A DNA stretch of 64,000 bases, from NCBI RefSeq assembly GCF_036227405.1, contig NZ_CP109473.1, forward strand, positions 2,294,001 to 2,358,000, written 5' to 3'. The first letter of the stretch is position 1. Every line of letters starts with the position of its first letter. The translations under genes were made by a program, and so were the position numbers. The stretch is from Streptomyces sp. NBC_01460 (lineage in GTDB: Bacteria > Actinomycetota > Actinomycetes > Streptomycetales > Streptomycetaceae). Below the pieces are notes generated by a model. The model was given only the letters and a program-made list of their open reading frames with translations. It was not told where the DNA came from and made no database searches. This document shows, in pieces, positions 7,628 through 15,903 of this stretch.

Positions 7628-8257
7628 ATGGCGAACACCCGTCCCTTCTCCACCGCGTCCGCCGCCACCGCGGCGACCGCGGTGTCCGCTGCGGCCACCA
7701 CCACCGCCCGCAACACCCTGTCCCCCAACCGCCACCGGCTGCGCGCCGTCGACCGTGACGAGGTCGTCGAACTGGCCGATGTGGCGGGCTTCCTGCCGCC
7801 GGGCGCCACCTGGCTGCCCGCGCCCCAGCACACGCTGCCGGCGCTGCCGGGCCGGCCGCCGATGGTCGGCTACCTGGTCCTCGTCCCGGCCGACCAGCAG
7901 CCGGCCCTGGCCGGGGCCGTGGCCTCCGCCCAGCACCGGGAGTTCGTGCCGGAGCCGGTGGCGGACGTCCCGGCCGGCGGTCCCGTGCGGATCGACTCCA
8001 CACGGCGCACCGCCGCCGTGGACGGTGTCACCCTCGATCTCACCTACCTCGAATTCGAGCTGCTGGCCCACCTGGTGGCGCACCCGCACCGGGTGCACAC
8101 CCGCGATCAGCTGGTGACGACGGTCTGGGGCTACGGGCACGTGGGCGACGGCCGCACCGTCGACGTCCATGTCGCCCGGCTGCGCCGCAAGCTGGGCGCG
8201 GAGCACCGCAGGTCGATCCAGACGGTGCGGCGCGTCGGCTACAAGTACGCGCCCTGA
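7628..8257 (+). CDS. Winged-helix (OmpR C-terminal type) transcriptional regulator
   Basis: A 209-residue protein with an OmpR/PhoB-type DNA-binding domain at about residues 115-209: LDLTYLEFELLAHLVAHP, then the recognition-helix region TRDQLVTTVWGYG and VDVHVARLRRKLG, ending in RRVGYKYAP. No receiver domain is present; instead the N-terminus is Ala/Thr-rich and the middle (about 45-105) is a short alpha/beta segment with no phospho-acceptor. It may therefore be an orphan regulator not switched by a kinase. It follows the leader-like ORF and ends before a strong hairpin. Target genes are unknown. Confidence 0.8.
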   Translation: MANTRPFSTASAATAATAVSAAATTTARNTLSPNRHRLRAVDRDEVVELADVAGFLPPGATWLPAPQHTLPALPGRPPMVGYLVLVPADQQPALAGAVASAQHREFVPEPVADVPAGGPVRIDSTRRTAAVDGVTLDLTYLEFELLAHLVAHPHRVHTRDQLVTTVWGYGHVGDGRTVDVHVARLRRKLGAEHRRSIQTVRRVGYKYAP

Positions 8258-8273
8258 TCACGCACCGCTCTCA

Positions 8274-8307
8274 CGGGAGGCCCCGGGACCCGTCCCGGGG
8301 CCTCCCG
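8274..8307 (+). terminator. Terminator after the winged-helix regulator
   Basis: A perfect 15-bp stem, CGGGAGGCCCCGGGA with TCCCGGGGCCTCCCG, and a 4-nt loop, 16 nt after the stop codon. Confidence 0.8.
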
Positions 8308-8432
8308 CCGTCGCGGGGTGGTGCCAGGTACACCCCGGCCGGGTGGTGGAACGGCTGACGAAGGGCCCTCCGCCCGGGCGAGACTGATCCCGGACGGGAT
8401 CCGGCGGGGAGCCCGGCGAGGGGAGACACCAT

Positions 8433-9698
8433 ATGAGATCGGCACAGAGACGGGTACGGGCCGCGTTCCTGACCGGTGGACGGGCGTTCGTCCTCTTCTT
8501 CGCGAGTCTCGCGGGCTCGGCCGTCCTCTTCGTCCTGTCGCTCCTCTCCCTCACCTTCATCGTGCTGGGCTTCGGGCTGGTGACCACCCCGGTGGTACTC
8601 GGGGAGGTGCGCAGGCACGCCGGTCGGCGCCGGCACCTCGCGGCGGCCTGGTCGGACGTTCGCATCCCCGTGTCCTACCGGCCGTTCCCCAAGGATCTGC
8701 GCACCGGTTTCACCGGGCAGGTGGAGCGCACCACGCTGATGGTGAAGGACCCGGCGACCTGGCGGGACCTGCGGTGGCTGCTGCTCGACATGACGGTGGG
8801 GAGCGTGCTGCTGGTCCTGACCTTCGCGCTGGTGGTCTACCCGGTGGAGGGCCTCGTCCTGGCGGCGGGGCTGTGGCGGGTGTTCGAGGACAACACGTAC
8901 TGGTACGGCTTCGTGCCGGTCAGCAGTCAGGGGACGGGGCTGGCGGCGGCCGGGCTCGGGCTCGCGGTCTTCCTCGTGGGGCTGTGGGCGAGCCGGCCAC
9001 TGCTGCGGCTGCACTTCGTGCTCGCCCGGTCGGCACTGGCACCCACCCAGGAGGAGCTCGCGCAGCGCATCGACCGGCTCACCGAGACCCGGCACGAGGC
9101 CGTGGACACGGCGGCGTCCGAACTGCGGCGCATCGAGAGGGATCTGCACGACGGGGCGCAGGCCCGGCTGGTCGCCATGGGGATGAACCTCGGCACCATC
9201 GAGGCGCTCGTGGAGAAGGACCCCGCGCAGGCGAAGAAACTGCTGGCGATGGCGCGTACGTCCTCCGCGGAGGCCCTCACGGAGCTGCGGGACCTCGTCC
9301 GGGGCATCCACCCGCCGGTCCTCGCGGAACGGGGCCTCGGTGACGCGGTGAAGGCGCTGGCGCTCCGGATGCCGCTCGCGTCCGAGGTCACGGTGGAGCT
9401 TCCCGGCCGCGTCGACGCCCCGGTCGAGTCGGCGGCGTACTTCGCCGTCAGCGAGAGCCTGACGAACGCGGTGAAGCATGCCGGTGCCGACCGCATATGG
9501 GTGGACATGCACCACTCCGGGGGAATGCTGCGGATCTCCGTCACCGACAACGGCAGGGGCGGCGCGGCCGTCGGAGCCGGTTCCGGACTGAGCGGGATCG
9601 AACGCCGGCTGGGTACATTCGACGGCGTACTGGCCGTCAGCAGCCCTGCGGGCGGTCCCACCATGGTGACCATGGAGATCCCTTGCGCGTTGTCCTAG
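8433..9698 (+). CDS. Membrane sensor histidine kinase (NarL/DesK type)
   Basis: A 421-residue kinase. The N-terminal ~200 residues contain several hydrophobic segments (around residues 17-45, 115-150, 160-185), the 'putative sensor' layout common in actinomycetes. The dimerisation/phospho-acceptor box is IERDLHDGAQARLVAMG with His239, as in HisKA_3 kinases, followed by an HATPase domain with SLTNAVKHA, VTDNGRGGA and GSGLSGIERRL. ATG 8433 has GGGGAG 8 nt upstream. It overlaps the response-regulator gene by 16 nt, so the two form a coupled two-component system. The signal is unknown. Confidence 0.92.
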   Translation: MRSAQRRVRAAFLTGGRAFVLFFASLAGSAVLFVLSLLSLTFIVLGFGLVTTPVVLGEVRRHAGRRRHLAAAWSDVRIPVSYRPFPKDLRTGFTGQVERTTLMVKDPATWRDLRWLLLDMTVGSVLLVLTFALVVYPVEGLVLAAGLWRVFEDNTYWYGFVPVSSQGTGLAAAGLGLAVFLVGLWASRPLLRLHFVLARSALAPTQEELAQRIDRLTETRHEAVDTAASELRRIERDLHDGAQARLVAMGMNLGTIEALVEKDPAQAKKLLAMARTSSAEALTELRDLVRGIHPPVLAERGLGDAVKALALRMPLASEVTVELPGRVDAPVESAAYFAVSESLTNAVKHAGADRIWVDMHHSGGMLRISVTDNGRGGAAVGAGSGLSGIERRLGTFDGVLAVSSPAGGPTMVTMEIPCALS

Positions 9699-10330
9699 CC
9701 GAAGATCTCTTCCTGCTCCGCGACGGCCTCGTGCGCATGCTCGAAGCCTACGACTTCGAGATCGCGGCAGCGGTCGAGACGGGGCCCGAACTGACCAAGG
9801 CCCTTGCCGAGTTGGAGCCGGACGTCGCCGTCGTCGACGTCCGCCTCCCGCCGTCGCACACGGACGAGGGCCTGCAGTGCGCGCTGGAGGCCCGCCGCCG
9901 CAGGCCGGGGCTGCCGGTGCTCGTCCTGTCCCAGCACGTGGAGCAGTTGTACGCCCGGGAGCTGCTGGCCGACGGCAACGGGGGCATCGGATACCTGCTG
10001 AAGGACCGGGTGTTCGACGCCGACCAGTTCATCGACGCGGTACGCCGGGTCGCCGCCGGCGGTACGGCGATGGACCCGCAGGTCATCTCGCAGCTGCTGT
10101 CCCGGCGCTCGGTGGACGCGCCGATGGCCGGCCTGACCCCGCGGGAGCGCGAGGTCATGGAGCTGATGGCGCAGGGCCGTTCCAACGTGGCGATCGCCGC
10201 GCAGATGGTGGTCACGGAGCGGGCGGTGGCCAAGCACACCTCGAACATCTTCGGCAAGCTCGGCCTGCCGGTGTCGGACGACGACAACCGGCGCGTGCTC
10301 GCGGTCCTCGCCTACCTCGACCACGGCTGA
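9683..10330 (+). CDS. NarL/LuxR-family response regulator
   Basis: A 215-residue partner of the preceding kinase. The receiver domain begins RVVLAEDLFLLRDG, the phospho-acceptor is Asp52 in VVDVRLP, and the conserved Lys is in YLLKDRV. A LuxR-type HTH follows (LTPREREVMELMAQG, then VAKHTSNIFGKLGL). TTG 9683 is taken as start: GGAG lies 7 nt before it and the receiver begins at once; it overlaps the kinase stop by 16 nt, which suggests translational coupling. Targets cannot be named from sequence. Confidence 0.9.
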   Translation: MRVVLAEDLFLLRDGLVRMLEAYDFEIAAAVETGPELTKALAELEPDVAVVDVRLPPSHTDEGLQCALEARRRRPGLPVLVLSQHVEQLYARELLADGNGGIGYLLKDRVFDADQFIDAVRRVAAGGTAMDPQVISQLLSRRSVDAPMAGLTPREREVMELMAQGRSNVAIAAQMVVTERAVAKHTSNIFGKLGLPVSDDDNRRVLAVLAYLDHG

Positions 10331-10431
10331 CCCCACGGGCACCGCGCCGCCCGCGATCCCGCGAATTCCGCCGCCCTCTGAACGGAGGGGGCTCCCGGTC
10401 CGTATGGGACGTCACGCTTCCGACTCGGAGC

Positions 10432-10453
10432 ACTCGAAGCGGACTCGAAGCGG
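10432..10453 (+). repeat. Tandem 11-bp duplication before a ribosome site
   Basis: ACTCGAAGCGG occurs twice back to back, and the second copy runs straight into the GGAGGAG ribosome site of the DUF1996 gene. Probably a small slippage duplication in the 5' leader. Confidence 0.7.
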
Positions 10454-10462
10454 AGGAGTTTC

Positions 10463-11992
10463 ATGGGACGCACATCGCGCAGGAAACGTACGACCACGGC
10501 CAACCGGGCGATCGCCGCCGCGGCCGCGCTGATTCTGGGAGGAGGTGGGCTGGTCGCGGTCAACGTCTACGCGAGTGCGGGGGAAGGCGGGTCCGGGCCG
10601 GCTCCCGGGCAGGACCGGGGCGCCGCTCGCCAGATGTCCACCATCGACTGCCCCGACGCGGGGATCGCCCTTCCCGACGTGCCGGACCCGGCGCGGCCCG
10701 AGGTGGACCGCGAACTGGCCGCCATGGACACGCAGATCACCGACGCGTACCGGCAGTTCGCCGACCGCAAGGAGCGCATCGCCCGGGACCCGGCACTGGC
10801 CGAGAACGCGGTGCTCGGTCCGCTGAGGAGCAAGCGGTCGGCCAGTCTCGACCGGATCGGGATCGCCGTCGAACGGGCCGCGGGCACCCGGCCGCAGGGC
10901 CTGGACGGGCTCGCCGGGTGCAGCCTGCGCGCCGACGACGAGGAGAACGGACAGGACGGCGGTGACGGCGGCGGCGGCCAGGATCCCGCGGAGAGCGCGG
11001 ACCCCGGGCAAGGGGAGGGCCAGGACGGCGGCCAGGACGGCGGCGAAGGAGAGGGTGACGGCCAGGACGGCGGTCAGGGTCAGGGCGAGGAGCAGGGTCA
11101 GCAGGGCAACGGCCCCGAGGCCTCCGACTTCGTCGACATCCGGTCGGTCCAGCCCAACGTCGACCGGCCCCGGAACCGCCGGAGCGCGTCGCGCGGCACC
11201 TTCACCACCGACTGCGGCCGCAACGAGAACGGCAAGTTCAACCCGGACAACGTCATCGCCGCTCCCGGCGTGAGCAACGGCGCCCACCACATGCACGACT
11301 ACGTCGGCAACCAGGCGACGGACGCCTTCGCCGGTGACGACGACCTGGCCGGTGGCGAGACGACCTGCCGCAACCAGGGTGACAGGTCCACGTACTACTG
11401 GCCCGTGCTCCGCCTGCAGAACGGCGAGGACGAGAACGACGTGGCCGCGGACGGCGGCGGCAAGGACCAGAACACCGGGGAGATCCAGACCCCTTCCCAG
11501 GTGACGCTGAGGTTCGTCGGCTCCCCCGCCGGGAAGGTCACGGCGATGCCGCGCTTCCTGCGGATCATCACCGGGGACGCGAAGTCCTTCACCAACGGTG
11601 ACGCCAACGCCAACGCGTCCTGGAGCTGCACCGGATTCGAGAACAGGCAGCTCGCTGACAAGTACCCGATCTGCCCCGAAGGCAGTCAGGTGGTCCGGTC
11701 CTTCGCCTTCCAGAGCTGCTGGGACGGGCAGAACACCGACAGCGCGAACCACCGCACCCATGTGGCGTTCGCCCAGGACGACGGGCGCTGCCCGGCCGGC
11801 TTCCGGGCCGTTCCGCAACTGGTCCAGCGCATCGTGTACGACGTCCCGCCGGGCCCCGGATTCGCCGTCGACTCCTTCCCGGAGCAGTTGCACAAGCCCG
11901 GCACCGACCACGGCGACTTCATCAACGTCTTCGACGACAGGCTGATGAAGAAGGTGGTGAGCTGCATCAACGGCGGGCGGAAGTGCCGCTGA
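10463..11992 (+). CDS. Secreted or membrane-anchored DUF1996 protein
   Basis: A 509-residue exported protein. A basic start (RTSRRKRTTT) leads to one hydrophobic segment at about residues 17-38, so it is secreted or anchored. Residues ~57-160 form a helical region, followed by a Gly/Asp/Gln/Glu-rich low-complexity linker (~160-215). The C-terminal ~270 residues look like DUF1996: GVSNGAHHMHDYVGN, FRFVGSP-like strands, a Cys-bearing SWSCTGFEN, NHRTHVAF and GTDHGDFIN. The function of DUF1996 is not established; fungal and actinomycete members are extracellular. GGAGGAG precedes ATG 10463 by 5 nt. No operon partner. Confidence 0.82.
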   Translation: MGRTSRRKRTTTANRAIAAAAALILGGGGLVAVNVYASAGEGGSGPAPGQDRGAARQMSTIDCPDAGIALPDVPDPARPEVDRELAAMDTQITDAYRQFADRKERIARDPALAENAVLGPLRSKRSASLDRIGIAVERAAGTRPQGLDGLAGCSLRADDEENGQDGGDGGGGQDPAESADPGQGEGQDGGQDGGEGEGDGQDGGQGQGEEQGQQGNGPEASDFVDIRSVQPNVDRPRNRRSASRGTFTTDCGRNENGKFNPDNVIAAPGVSNGAHHMHDYVGNQATDAFAGDDDLAGGETTCRNQGDRSTYYWPVLRLQNGEDENDVAADGGGKDQNTGEIQTPSQVTLRFVGSPAGKVTAMPRFLRIITGDAKSFTNGDANANASWSCTGFENRQLADKYPICPEGSQVVRSFAFQSCWDGQNTDSANHRTHVAFAQDDGRCPAGFRAVPQLVQRIVYDVPPGPGFAVDSFPEQLHKPGTDHGDFINVFDDRLMKKVVSCINGGRKCR

Positions 11993-12036
11993 GGCGTCAG
12001 CCCCCGCCGTCACGCCCGCCCCTCATACCTGCGCGG

Positions 12037-12531
12037 TCAGCTCCCGTGGTGACCGGAGTGCCCTGTCTCGTTCCCCCCACCACCACTGTTCCCCGAGTGG
12101 TGCGACGAGCCGGCCTCCACCGTCCCCCCGAGCCGGCCGCGCAGTGCCGTGACCACGTCCGCGTCACCGACGGCGACCCACCTGCGGCCGACGAGGTAGG
12201 AGCCGCCGTAGTCGTTGGCCTCGTTGATCCACTCCCGCTGACCGCGGTCGGTGGCGAAGGTGGCGAGGACCCAGCGCCCCTCGTCGGTCGTGCAGTTGGC
12301 CTGCCGGAGCTCCTCGGCGTCCGTCTGCACGTTCGGCTCGCAGTGCGCCTTCGACGCGAGCTGCTCCAGCGTCCCGCTCGCGGTCGGCGGCTCGTCGGGC
12401 TCGTCGTCGCCGTCCGCTCCCCCGCCGCACGCGGTGAGCACGCCGCACGTGGCGATCAGGGCGAGCCCCGTCCGTATGTGCGCCGATGCCCGGCGGGCCC
12501 GTCCTCGTCGCCGCTCAAGCCGTTCCACCAT
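12037..12531 (-). CDS. Predicted lipoprotein, unknown function
   Basis: A 164-residue protein with a lipoprotein signal: an Arg-rich n-region, a hydrophobic stretch and the lipobox LTAC at about residue 35, followed by an acidic Gly/Asp linker. The mature part has two cysteines (AHCEPNV, ANCTTDEGR) that could form a disulfide, an alpha/beta-like region ending in WVAVGDADVV, and a His/Gly/Ser-rich tail (HHSGNSGGGGNETGHSGHH) that might bind metal. ATG 12531 gives a normal lipoprotein leader; the longer frame would add an unlikely extension. Convergent with the DUF1996 gene. Confidence 0.78.
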   Translation of the reverse strand: MVERLERRRGRARRASAHIRTGLALIATCGVLTACGGGADGDDEPDEPPTASGTLEQLASKAHCEPNVQTDAEELRQANCTTDEGRWVLATFATDRGQREWINEANDYGGSYLVGRRWVAVGDADVVTALRGRLGGTVEAGSSHHSGNSGGGGNETGHSGHHGS

Positions 12532-12638
12532 GCGGCCATCGTGCCCGGTGCTCCCGGCTCGCGCGGGGAAACCGCGCAACCCGCCCCGGAGCGCACGCGC
12601 CGGAGTGACCATCGCACCATTCGCTCGTTCAGCTGAAC

Positions 12639-14561
12639 ATGCCCCCACTGCGCGCAGTACCGCCGTCCGCAGGCCGCCCGTACGAGGAGCAGCCCGCCGG
12701 GGAACGGGCCGAGGCCGGGCCCGCCGAGCACTACGCCCGGCTGGTGCGGATCGCGTATCTCGTGCTGGTGCCCTCGCTCGGGCGCAACCGCCGGGTGCTG
12801 TCTGCCCATTGGCTGGCCCAGCGGGCGCTGGCCGGCGGACGGGGCGCGGCTCCGGGGCGCGCGTACGCGCACGTACGCCTCCGGGTGGTGCGCTCCGCGC
12901 TGGAAGCGGGGCTGCCGCTGCTCCGGTTCGCCCGGCCCCGGCGGGCGCAGTTCCCGCCGGTGGTGCCGCAGGTGTGGGGGCTGCGGCTGTTCCCGCACTC
13001 CTGCGGCGCGGACGAGCTGGCCCTGGAGCAGGCCTTGGCCGCGGCGTCGGCGCCCTGCCGGGCCGCCCACGTGCTGCGGGGGCTCGAAGGGCTCGACGAC
13101 GCCGAGGTCTGCCGGGTCCTCGACGCGGCGGGTGTCGCGGACCCGAGGGCGGCGCTGCTGGAGGCCGACGCCTTCACGGCGCCCTCCACCCTGCTGGCCT
13201 CGCCGGAGTTCGACCCGTGCTCCTTGCAGGTCAGGCCGACCGACCCGGCCCGTCGCAGGAGACGCGGGCGGACCGTCCTGGCCGGTGTCGGGGCCCTGCT
13301 GGTCTGCGGGACGCTGCTGCTGATGCCGGGGGACGGCCTGGGCGGCCCCCGCGCGGCGTCCGCACCGCTCCACGCACGCCACCACTCCACGCAGCGGGCC
13401 CTGGACCCCGCCGCGTTGCGCCGGGTGCCCGACGGACTGTGGCGGGGCTCCACGCGGAGGGACTTCACCGTCTGGCCCACCCGCGGCGACCGGACCGGGG
13501 ACGCGGGGCTCCTGCGCCGCGCCCTCGCCGCCTGGGCGCGGCCCGGCCCGGCGGTGGTCCCCTCGGTGACACCCGGCACGCCCGACGGCCCGCCGATGGG
13601 GCCGCCGCAGCTGCTGTACGCGGGCGAGGTCGGCGCGGCCGCCGTGGTCCTGTTCCACGACGGCCTGCGTGTCGTGCGCTACGCCGAACCGCGCGACGCC
13701 GGGCCTTCCCGGGGCGCCGCGCTGGACTTCGCCCGGGTCGACGGCGCGGACGCGGTGGCGGCGAGCGCGCTGGTGGTGCAGCGCCGGGCAGGCCGGATCC
13801 GCTATCTGACCGCGCCCTGGGTACGGGGCGCCGGCGCGCGGGACCTGCTCGCCCCGCACACGGCGGCCCGGCCGCTGCCGCGTGACCGCCACGGGGTGAC
13901 GGACCCGCTGGCGGGGCCGGAGACGGCGGGGGGCCGGGCGGACTGCCGTTCCTGGCAGGTCCTCGAGGTGCGGGACGGCACCGCGACGCGCCTGCTGACG
14001 GACCTCGGTGAGCTCACCCCCGTGCGCCTCACCTCGGGCGAGCCGTCCGCCCCGCACGACGTGGTCGGCCGGGCGGAGCGGGAGAGCTGGGCGCGCACCG
14101 CCTGCCTCCTGCCGGCGGTGCGGTCCAACGGCGTCCGGTCGGTGAACTCGTGGCCGTACGCGAGGCAGCGGCTGCCGGAGGGCGAGGGCGACGCGCTGTG
14201 GTTCTGCACCAGGGCCGACACCTGGCGGGGTTCGGGCAGCAGGGTCCTGGCGCAGTTCCAGGCGCCGCCGGAGCTGTCGGGCGGCGCCCGCGCTCCGGGC
14301 GCGGTCGCGGCGCGCGCGGAGGACTCGCCGGACTGCGGGATACGCAGGCCCCGGGTGCTCGCCGGAGTGCTGTGGAAGTCGGACGGCGGCCGGTGGTACG
14401 TACTGGGCGCGGGCTCACGGCAGTTCAGGTCCCTGACCGCGACGGGCGGCGCGAAGGGCAGGGCGGACGGGCGGCTGCTGGCCCTGCCGACCAGGGAGGG
14501 TGACCGCCCCAGGCTCGACGGACGGCTGGCGGACGGCAGCCTGGTGGGCTCCCTGCGCTGA
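12639..14561 (+). CDS. Single-pass membrane protein of unknown function
   Basis: A 640-residue protein. The N-terminal ~200 residues are cytoplasmic and helical (LARLVRIAYLVL, VLDAAGVADPRAALLEAD), faintly like a sigma-factor-type region, and Arg-rich. One clear membrane segment lies at about residues 209-226 (TVLAGVGALLVCGTLLL) after an RRRRRGR stop. The C-terminal ~400 residues would be outside; they contain repeated strand-like segments and three cysteines that may pair. I recognise no named family. It is divergent from the lipoprotein gene and ends before the TetR gene. Confidence 0.72.
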   Translation: MPPLRAVPPSAGRPYEEQPAGERAEAGPAEHYARLVRIAYLVLVPSLGRNRRVLSAHWLAQRALAGGRGAAPGRAYAHVRLRVVRSALEAGLPLLRFARPRRAQFPPVVPQVWGLRLFPHSCGADELALEQALAAASAPCRAAHVLRGLEGLDDAEVCRVLDAAGVADPRAALLEADAFTAPSTLLASPEFDPCSLQVRPTDPARRRRRGRTVLAGVGALLVCGTLLLMPGDGLGGPRAASAPLHARHHSTQRALDPAALRRVPDGLWRGSTRRDFTVWPTRGDRTGDAGLLRRALAAWARPGPAVVPSVTPGTPDGPPMGPPQLLYAGEVGAAAVVLFHDGLRVVRYAEPRDAGPSRGAALDFARVDGADAVAASALVVQRRAGRIRYLTAPWVRGAGARDLLAPHTAARPLPRDRHGVTDPLAGPETAGGRADCRSWQVLEVRDGTATRLLTDLGELTPVRLTSGEPSAPHDVVGRAERESWARTACLLPAVRSNGVRSVNSWPYARQRLPEGEGDALWFCTRADTWRGSGSRVLAQFQAPPELSGGARAPGAVAARAEDSPDCGIRRPRVLAGVLWKSDGGRWYVLGAGSRQFRSLTATGGAKGRADGRLLALPTREGDRPRLDGRLADGSLVGSLR

Positions 14562-14646
14562 GCCCGGGGCCCGGCGGCACCACGGGCAACTGCCTGGCGG
14601 GAGTGCGGCGGAGGGCCGGATTCCCCTCCCGGCTAGGCTGTCCGGC

Positions 14647-15381
14647 ATGACGACCGGGGTGCGGCGCAGGATGGGCGTCGACGAGCGCAGGGCCCAGTTG
14701 ATCGGTGTCGCACTGGAGTTGTTCAGCCACCGCTCGCCCGACGAGGTGTCGATCGACGAGATCGCGTCGGCGGCCGGCATCTCCCGCCCTCTCGTCTACC
14801 ACTACTTCCCGGGGAAGCGGAGCCTGTACGAGGCGGCGCTGAAGCGGGCCGCCGACGAGCTGTCCGCCCGCTTCCTGGAAGCGCACGAAGGCCCTCTGGG
14901 AGCCCGGCTGATCCGGGTGATGCACCGCTTCTTCGACTTCGTCGAGGAGCACGGACCGGGCTTCGCCGCACTGATCCGGGGCGGTCCTGCGGGCGGCTCG
15001 TCGACGGCCAACGCGCTGGTCGACGGGGTGCGGCAGGCGGCGTACGAGCAGATCGTCGCGCATCTCGGCGTCCCGTCGCCGCCCGCCCGGCTGGAGCTCG
15101 TCGTGCGGTCCTGGGTGTCGCTGGCGGAGTCGACGGCGCTGCTCTGGCTGGACGGGAAGCGCATTCCGCGCGCCGAGCTGGAGCTGCAGCTGGTGCACGA
15201 CTTCGCGGCGCTCGCGGCGGTGAGCGCCGCGTACGACCAGGAGATGGCCGGCATCATGCTGCGGGTCTTCGCGCAGGAGCCGGCGGACGGCCCGTTCGGC
15301 GACCTGCTCGCCAGGCTCTCCGTCCTGGCGCCCGCCGCACCGGCCGTTCCGCCGCAGCGTCCGCCTCAGTTCTTGCGGTAG
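14647..15381 (+). CDS. TetR-family transcriptional regulator
   Basis: A 244-residue repressor-like protein. The N-terminal HTH is typical: RRAQLIGVALELFSHR, then VSIDEIASAAGISRPLVYHYFPGKRSLYEAAL (residues ~14-60). The remainder is a helical ligand domain with a Pro/Ala-rich tail. It is convergent with, and overlaps by 16 bp, the tautomerase gene. A palindromic stretch upstream of the tautomerase (15751-15767) is a possible operator, so that gene may be its target; nothing in the sequence identifies the ligand. Confidence 0.88.
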   Translation: MTTGVRRRMGVDERRAQLIGVALELFSHRSPDEVSIDEIASAAGISRPLVYHYFPGKRSLYEAALKRAADELSARFLEAHEGPLGARLIRVMHRFFDFVEEHGPGFAALIRGGPAGGSSTANALVDGVRQAAYEQIVAHLGVPSPPARLELVVRSWVSLAESTALLWLDGKRIPRAELELQLVHDFAALAAVSAAYDQEMAGIMLRVFAQEPADGPFGDLLARLSVLAPAAPAVPPQRPPQFLR

Positions 15382-15716
15382 GAGGCGTCGAGGTCCCGGA
15401 CTTCGGCCGAGGCGTGGACGGTGAGGCCGTCGACGGGCTTCAGGTGCCCGGCCAGCAGCTCCAGCACGGCTTCGGTGAGCCGGGCCTTGGTCTCGGGGGT
15501 GCGGCCGGGCAGCATCGCGATCGCGACGTTCACGACGGCGTCGCCCGTCGCGGCGTCGCCGACGACGAAGTCGTCCGCGCGGCGGAACCGGGTCTTGCAG
15601 GCGGGGAGTTTGGTGGACACGGTTTCGGCGACGAGCGGGTGCAGGGCCAGCGCGAAGCCGCGGCGGTCGAAGCTGTCGTCGAGATCGGCGGAGTAGTCGA
15701 CGGTGATCTGCGGCAT
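15366..15716 (-). CDS. 5-carboxymethyl-2-hydroxymuconate isomerase-like tautomerase
   Basis: A 116-residue protein of the tautomerase superfamily. After Met removal the N-terminus is Pro (PQITVDYSADL), the catalytic base of the fold, and length and overall pattern fit the CHMI branch (RFRRADDFVVGD, VNVAIAMLPGRTPETKARL). Classical CHMI acts in homoprotocatechuate breakdown, but no other gene of that pathway is here. AGGAG lies 8 nt before ATG 15716, which excludes the longer frame. It overlaps the 3' end of the convergent TetR gene. Confidence 0.8.
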   Translation of the reverse strand: MPQITVDYSADLDDSFDRRGFALALHPLVAETVSTKLPACKTRFRRADDFVVGDAATGDAVVNVAIAMLPGRTPETKARLTEAVLELLAGHLKPVDGLTVHASAEVRDLDASYRKN

Positions 15717-15750
15717 CACGTGCTCCTGATTGCGGTCGGTCGGGGACGTA

Positions 15751-15767
15751 TACATGTACGGCGTACA
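15751..15767. promoter_or_regulatory. Palindromic candidate operator upstream of the tautomerase gene
   Basis: TACATGTA (15751-15758) is a perfect palindrome and overlaps TGTAC-GGC-GTACA (15755-15767). The element lies 35-51 nt upstream of the tautomerase ATG, a normal place for repressor binding. The neighbouring TetR protein is the obvious candidate binder. Confidence 0.4.
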
Positions 15768-15903
15768 CGCATGTGCACGAGGCCAGCTTCGCCTGATCGC
15801 ACCGCCCGCACAAGGGAGCACCCACCACGCGGACCGGCCGGCCCCCGGCGCCCGCGCCCGGGGAGGGCACGGAGCCGGGGACCGGCCGGCGGGACGTGGG
15901 GCG

